Origin: Pseudo-nitzschia pungens
Lineage: Eukaryota > Bacillariophyta > Bacillariophyceae > Bacillariales > Bacillariaceae
Length of the DNA stretch: 64,000 nt
Assembly: GCA_037355855.1 (NCBI GenBank)
Contig: CM074766.1
Span: 1,178,001 to 1,242,000 of the forward strand
Reading direction: 5' to 3'
Shown here: positions 57,900 through 64,000 of the stretch, in pieces
How positions within the stretch are numbered: position 1 is the stretch's first letter
Layout of the letters: each line of letters starts with the position of its first letter
The notes under the pieces: model-generated
What the model saw: only the letters and a program-made list of their open reading frames with translations
Told to the model about the DNA's origin: nothing
Databases searched by the model: none
Translations under genes and position numbers: made by a program

Positions 57900-60723
57900 C
57901 ACCAGAAGAAGTGCAATCTGACCACGAAGACTCAGACTTGAGGGAACGTACCGTCAGGAGTTCGATTCGGACGAAAGACGAAAGCAGCCGCAAGACCCAG
58001 ACATTCGAAGACAAACTAACAAAGGAAACCGAAACGAAAAACGAAGGAGCACAAACTGTAGCAGCATCGGGTAACAATGGCAACGACAAAAATATTGCCT
58101 TGTTTTACAATCTGTATGTGAAGAGCGAGGACGAAGTCGGCCGCCTATCAAACATCGGCCGGGAACAATTCCAAAACCTCCTCCCCATCCACACACCCAT
58201 CTTTGTCAACTCCATCTGCTCCCCCCTCGATTTCGCTTCCGTTGAGCTTGATCCTCCAATGACCGCGAAACTCCTTCACCGCTACCCCGCCGACGCCGGC
58301 ATCGATGAAGGGGTCACCCTCAAGGCGCTGTTGGAGTACTGCAGAGATCCCTCCCACCTCCACAGCGCGGTAGCGAACCCCCACAGCAAGGGCAGATTTG
58401 ACGCCACGACTGAGAACGAACGCAAGCGGAGGTTTCTCACTAAGGGTGTCCTCTCCGAGCAGTGCGCTACCATTGCCGCCAGCAATCACAACCACAATCA
58501 CAATCACAATCGATGCAACATCTGCTCGAGCCGCTTCTCGCTCGTCCCCCACCCGCACAACCCGGGAAATATGTGGGTGGCCCGCTGCGACTACGTCCGC
58601 AACCTCTCCGATCCCGAGACCTTTGCTTCGCAAATGACGGACCTGTACTCACAGTCAGTCGAAGCCGACTGGGCGTGTAACGGGACCCACCGGTACGCGC
58701 AGGAACATTGGGTGGCATCGCATCCCTTTGCAAGGCCCTGCGATCTCTACGACTGGAATTACACATGGAATAACGACGATCTGCCGGGGCTGATCGACGA
58801 CGATGACAACGATAACAGTGTCGAAAGGAACAAGTTGAAGAATTTCTTTACCCCGAGGAACCGCTGCCCAAGTATCTCAAGCCTCACAACGGTATTTGTC
58901 TCCGTAAGGGGACCTCCAAGACTCTGCTCATACAGGAATACCGAGGACTCTACCAAACCACGCCGCCGGATGACTGTTGGGACACAGCTTCTTCCAAAAC
59001 TATACAGATGGCTGGTGGCCCGACCACAAATACAGATGGGTTGAGAAGGCCGAGGAGACCCGGGCGGTCATGATCGCGCTGGTGTGGAACGAACAGACCA
59101 GGCAGAAGAGCCAACAACACCAAAACAAAAACAAACACAATCGAAACTACAGATCCCATTACTGTCCCTTTGGATTGTGGGTAAAAACCTGGTCCGAGTT
59201 TTCGGGGAAGCAACGAGTGCTGCTGGGCGATATCGTGGGCTACGCGACACTCATCTGGCACAAGGAGGGATGGAGTGAGGTCCGGGACGCCAAGCAAATC
59301 CGAACTGCAGTCCAAACGTATGGGCCCAACATGTCACTCGATCGGTGCGAGACCGGCGGTGGGAGCGCTGGCAACAAAAACGGCACCATAGACAGCAACG
59401 GCCACGCAGTGCCATCACCAAGCAACAAAACCACTCACCTCTCGTCCTTTGTGCACCTTCCAAGATTCGACGGGTCTTGCTCATCGCCACCGTTCCCAGG
59501 GATGAGACCTACCTCCTGACGCTGTGGAGCCAGTTGGAATGCTTAGCGCACGCCGTGGACCACGTGGTGCTCTCGGCTTCGCTCTGGGGCAGGCCCTACG
59601 TCGACCACATGCTGGAACTCGCCCGCACCAGGATTCCGCATTTTGCGGTGGCCCCCAACAGTACCAACAAGCCCAAGCTGGCGAGCGTGACGATGGAGGC
59701 CCGTTATTTTCCCAATCGCCGATACGACGAGGGATTGTGGTGCGATGCGAACGAGAGCCTGTTGCGGGAACGAAGCAAAGACAATAACAATGGAAGTGAC
59801 GACGACGCCGGCTACGATGACTACGGATTGGTCAACGATTCCGTTTTCGCTCTCCGAGAATTCTCCGCCGTTTTTGACAACCTCTCGCACCAAAACGTCT
59901 TGCTCGCATCGCTCATTTACTCCCACACCCACAAGTGGAACAAGGGCTTTGGACCAGAAGCATGCTGGGTAGAGAGTTCTTCCGGGCCTTTGACAAGGAG
60001 GGAATCCGCGTCTTTCAAAACCAATCGTTCGTCCCCGAGACGAACCCCAAGTTTTGTTCCAACAAAGCATCCAACGACGATCGAAAGGCCTTCATCATCA
60101 ACAACTTCGGGCACGACGTGGCCGGGGAGTACCCCTGCGATAAGGTCGCTGGAATCTATCCAGCCGACGCTGTGGATGGATTCATTTACAAGAACGAGGC
60201 CAACAAGCCAATGTCGATCAAGAATTACCGGTACTGGAGGCTCACAGAGGATGAGATGGGCTTTCCGGTGGCCAAGGCCAACGGACCCGAGCAGATCGGG
60301 ATCCAGTTCACCAAGAGGAAAAACACGATATTGTTTCGACACAGCTCGCCACTCGAGCACTGCGCAGGCTCAATCCGGGACGAGCTGGAAACCGAGCTCT
60401 TTCACCCCGATTTCCCGCCTTTTGAAACGACGATGGAGAAAGCGGCAACACAGTCAAATGCGGAACTACTGTACAAGCGGGAAAGGTATGATCTACCCGC
60501 GGACCTGGGACACCGCGTAGGAAAACAGCTCGGTCACCGAGACGTCGAAACGTGGAACCGGAAGCAAAACGAGTATTCGGCAGTCCTTGCCGGAGAGAAG
60601 AACTGGGGAAGCCTGTCGGGCTCACAGCGGAACACTTGGAGAATGCTTGGGTGCTCCAAATTGAAATACAACGAGGGCGAGTGCTTCGGAATAGCACCGC
60701 CCTTTGATGCACGACGAAAGTAG
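57900..60723 (+). CDS. Large unknown protein, possibly glycosyltransferase-like (multiply frameshifted)
   Basis: Consistent protein blocks run over 2.8 kb in changing frames: LFYNLYVKSEDEVGRL, the CXXC-like block NICSSRFSLVPHPHNPGNMW, then YPEEPLPKYLKPHNGICL, then FFQNYTDGWWPDHKYRWVEK, then KIRRVLLIATVPRDETYLLTL with VDHVVLSASLWGRPYVDHML, then GREFFRAFDKEGIRVFQNQ, IINNFGHDVAGEYPCDKV and finally NWGSLSGSQRNTWRMLGC. The middle block reads like the start of a nucleotide-sugar fold, but no DXD motif is certain. Four shifts (near 58823, 58985, 59440 and 59955) each act as one missing base. No ATG starts the first block, so an upstream exon is likely. The last block resembles the LG-W modules of the sulfotransferase-like protein at 17 kb. 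Confidence 0.6.
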
Positions 60724-61527
60724 GAGCAACCCATATGTGTAGCAGAAATAGCAATGGAAATGGAACTGGAAATGGCACACGTAATGATAATCAAAATGGT
60801 TGTTTAGAATAGCGCTGAGTTTTAAAAGCAGCAAAGAATCTACTAGCAATCGATACCTCATGTCACGTCTCAGGGGGCTGCATTTAAGACATTGCACAAG
60901 AAAACAATTCGAAATGATTCGGAACCGAACCACTGAGTCCAATATCTTAGCATTCTGCCCCTCAACTAAGACCTCAGTAGTAGTAGTGGTAGTATTTGTG
61001 AGGTCCCGAAGAGTTTGGTTCTTTTCCAAGAGCCTCTTCTAGACAGATTGCTTCGAAGAGCACTCCATTAGGGATTTACAATCGTCCAAGACAGTCAGCT
61101 CTAGAACCGGGACGATTTGCATCGGAGTTTTCCATTTTTAGCGCATTGATACAGTCTGACTTGCATGTTGTGACTGAGATTATGCAAAAATCTTGATGTT
61201 AAGTTGCGGATTTGTCTGGTTGGGGTACGGTACGACGAACTATTATTTTTTCGAACGGCATGAACAAGATTCAATGGGCGCTTGGTTTGGACTGTAAATT
61301 GTTGCGATCACGTTCGAAGGAGGAAAGGCAAAACGCAGATAAAAGTTTGAACCTCACCCTGTCCACTCAGCATCGGGAACGGCAATGAAGGGTTCTATTT
61401 CACCCGAACACTGCACACCTTAGTTCCGCCATCGCTTCATCATCATACACCGAATGTGTGCCGATTCTTGGGAAGTGCTGGGTGGTGCCAGGCACGCAAA
61501 CCCCCATTCGGTTCGGTTCGGCTCTAT
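60724..61527. other. Intergenic between convergent genes
   Basis: I see no gene. Mostly unique A/T-rich sequence; TAGTAG runs near 60977-60990 and a TTCGGTTCGG stretch near 61507. Confidence 0.5.
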
Positions 61528-63103
61528 TCAGTACAACGACACTCCGACGCTTTGTTTCACGCTCAGATGGACGTCCCCGGCCCGACACCCAAAAGATCCC
61601 TCCAGGGGCGCCCTCAGCGTCGCTTCCCAGCTCCCATCGGTCCACTTGAGGGACACCGAATCGTCGGGGATCCAGGTGGCGGCCACCGTCCCGGTGCCAC
61701 GGCCAAGATCGCGCGCGCACACCACCGACAAGGTCTTTCTCCGGGCATCCAGGGTGGGAACGATCCGGTTCCTTCCGAGGGCTTGCGACAGAGTAATCCT
61801 CCGACCCCGGGCTTCCAATCGGACCGAGGTGGATTCGAGCGAGTATCCGAGGGTCGCGTCGGGAGTCCTCGAGCGGGGATCGTACTCCGGGTTGACCGTG
61901 AGGCGTCCCGGCAGGCCGATGCGGGATTCGATTTGCGTGCTGGCCAAGATCCGATCCAGGACCAGGGATTGGGAGCGCAGGTCTGGTGGACCGGCGGGAT
62001 GATTATAGATTATCGTGGTTTGGATTGCGGATTGAAAGCCAGAACCGAAAAACGGTTCCGTTCCGAGAGCAAAATGAATATTGTGATATGAGCGACACAC
62101 TTTGTGCAAGGAAAAGTGGAGTCCATGGATTCCATTTCTACCACTTTCTGGAATCATCCCAACGCACGAGAACGTTCCAAGAGAAAGGATAACGCTGACA
62201 TCTACATATAAATACACACATAAACACGCCTGCAGACCCAACAACAAACGCGTTGGTTTGTCACCTACAAGCTGTTCCCAGCAGTCGAAGACCGAGGGTG
62301 TTGCTCAGGGCATTGACCCGCAGATCCAGATCCACAACATCGAAGTGGTTCGCGTGCACATCGCCGCGAATCGCAACGGCGCTCTTTGGATTGATGCGCT
62401 TGGCTTCCCCCCAGACGTATGTGTCGGGGACGGTCTCGAGATCTTTCACCGTGGCGTCGATGCCTCCCTGTCGCGCAACGATATGAAACAAAATAAAATC
62501 CATTCAGAGAAACAAACAAAACAGAGACATCAGATAACGAACGGAGCAAAAACACAAATCAGATCACGAGTTGTCTGAGCTTGCATCGGATCGATTAGCG
62601 GACTGTTTCCATTGAATGCACCACGGGTCGAAAGAATCGAAGAACATCGCTTTTCGTCGGACTGTCCTTCGCGTTTTGTATGTGTGTGCCGCAGTACATA
62701 CCTGAAAGTCAAAGCATCCGGCCACCGATACCTCGTTGGAATCCCACCGAACGCGAGGTGATGCGCCACCAAAAGTTCCGGTCCTGGCATCGTGGTCGAG
62801 GTTGAAGCCGATCTATGGCGGGGAAGAACAACAAGCATTGCAAAATTATCATGTGCGCAAGGACAGTGAACCATTGTTTTGTTAGACAGTCGAGAACGAA
62901 CACGACCCGAAGAAAACACAACGGATCCCATGGTGGATTCATTCGTCACAGAATAAGACGTCACACGGCACATTCATACGCACCGAAATGTCGGGCTTGG
63001 GAAATCTTCGTGCTTCCACAGAAAAAGACGAGATTCCGAGGCCAACTACGAGGAGAACGAACCAGCCAGAGGTAGTCGCAACGTTTCGTTTTCTGGTTGC
63101 CAT
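61528..63103 (-). CDS. Secreted four-exon protein, beta-strand-rich (unknown family)
   Basis: Exons are 63103-62984, 62812-62702, 62467-62269 and 61982-61528, 294 residues, all joined by GT-AG introns with matching phases (0, 0, 1). The start is a clear signal peptide (SGWFVLLVVGLGISSFSVEA). The body alternates short hydrophobic and charged runs typical of beta strands: TYVWGEAKRI, VVDLDLRVNALSNTLGLRLL, ATLGYSLESTSVRLEARG, RITLSQALGRNRIVPTLDAR, SVVCARDLGRGTGTVAATWI, SVSLKWTDGSWEATLRAPL and DVHLSVKQSVGVSLY. This strand-turn pattern resembles outer-envelope beta-barrel or surface proteins and fits a secreted or plastid-envelope product. I do not recognise a named family. The last join (T+AC) was chosen because it keeps the frame. 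Confidence 0.7.
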
Positions 63104-64000
63104 GTTGTGGAAATATGTGAGGTATGGGGTGGTGGTAAGGTTTCGGGATCGATAATGGATGACTACTATCTGCGCTTCGTCCGAAAGGAACCATGTGTTA
63201 AGCTGAAGAGTGAATGAATGAAGTAAGATGTGAGATTGTGAGGCACGAGGCGGATTTGTGTTATTGGCTGTTGGGAGCCTGGAACGCAGATACGACAATC
63301 GAATTCATCCCCGTTTTGGGTTTTTACCAGATTAGCGCACCGATCAAAGAATTCCGACTCGAAATACGTACGGTACCCTATCTGCGTTCCCTTCGACTTC
63401 GATTGTCGTATCTGCGTTCCGAGCACCTTGGCTGTTGACATCATCCCTCTGAGGAAATCTTAGGCGCAGGTGGCTGTCAGTAATCTTACCGTAAGATCTT
63501 ACCGGTAAGTTACGTGCTCTAGTTTCCTGCCCTTCCTGTTTTTGATGAGAATCAAAAAAATCATCAATCAAAATAAAAAATCATGATGTCTCTTGACACA
63601 TATATCATGGTATGAACAATACATACTCTAAGGTCATACATTGTGCCACTAAGGTTCATTTGGCCGCCAAGCCGTTTCTTGTACGTTACGTTTATGCGTT
63701 AAGGTTTTATGCGTGAAGCGTGGTGCCCAAATGGAGGATATTGAGTCGAATGATTCGATTATTCTCTATCGATGACGAATCAAATGATCATGACCTAGAT
63801 CATAGATGTACAAAACAAGATGACTGCATCCATGAATAAGTTACGGTAAGGTTACGGCAGGAGTCCAACAAGATCTTTCCCAATAATCGATTCTTTTTCG
63901 AGCCGGTATTATGATTGATTCGTTGGTGACGAAATGACCATCGTCGGTGCTGATTTAGACGGAAGGGTAGAGCCAGAGCAAGCGCAAAGGCCCGAGCCAG
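63104..64000. other. Intergenic to the window end
   Basis: I see no gene. Contains a small hairpin element (63281-63420), CTTACCGTAAGATCTTACCG-type palindromes at 63482-63515, and A/T-rich unique sequence with another TTACGGTAAGGTTACGG motif near 63840. Confidence 0.5.
63281..63420. mobile_element. Small inverted-repeat (hairpin) element
   Basis: The 23 bases at 63281-63303 are the exact reverse complement of 63398-63420. Part of the right arm (TATCTGCGTTCC) occurs a second time at 63379-63390. The 140-base unit has no coding capacity and may be a tiny MITE or a fold-back remnant. Confidence 0.65.

Overview
The window looks like nuclear DNA of a marine diatom, most likely a raphid pennate. 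The evidence is a diatom-type NRT2 nitrate transporter, short GT-AG introns, single-copy eukaryotic housekeeping genes on both strands with long spacers, two intronless tRNA genes ending in T-runs, proteins full of short amino-acid repeats, and secreted or membrane proteins typical of stramenopiles. No prokaryotic, organellar or viral block was seen. Species is not resolved from sequence alone.

Layout, left to right. 0-5 kb: an unknown low-complexity protein (-) and the nitrate transporter (+). 8.4 kb: tRNA-Glu(CTC). 9.7-15.7 kb: a GT60-type membrane glycosyltransferase (-) and a JmjC histone demethylase-like protein (+). 17-19.7 kb: a sulfotransferase-like gene (-), followed by tRNA-Val(AAC) at 20.2 kb. 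22.8-26.9 kb: a three-exon hybrid sensor histidine kinase with its own receiver. 28.1-28.8 kb: a small two-exon mitochondrial ATPase-inhibitor-like gene (-). 31-36.6 kb: a class 3 lipase (-) and a TFIP11/Ntr1 spliceosome-disassembly factor (+). 38-43.3 kb: a SURNod19-like membrane protein and an atypical kinase. 45.2-48.8 kb: a SART3/Prp24-like U6 recycling factor. 48.9-50.3 kb: a repeat-rich block. 50.6-55.6 kb: glutaryl-CoA dehydrogenase (+) and a pirin-domain protein (-). 55.9-60.7 kb: an inverted copy of part of the repeat block, a decayed gene and a large unknown protein gene. 61.5-63.1 kb: a four-exon secreted protein (-).

The genes do not form a pathway. They are independent loci in nitrogen uptake, chromatin, splicing, glycosylation or sulfation, signalling and mitochondrial metabolism.

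Two patterns stand out. First, at least six otherwise well-preserved genes are broken only by 1-base frameshifts, with no internal stop codons in the conserved frame; several shifts lie in homopolymers. Residual sequencing or assembly indels explain this better than mass gene death. Second, the 49-56 kb interval carries a pair of diverged repeat copies in inverted orientation; one is split by a 15-copy, 25-bp minisatellite. Two other short terminal-inverted-repeat elements also lie in the window (48.95-49.35 kb and 63.28-63.42 kb).
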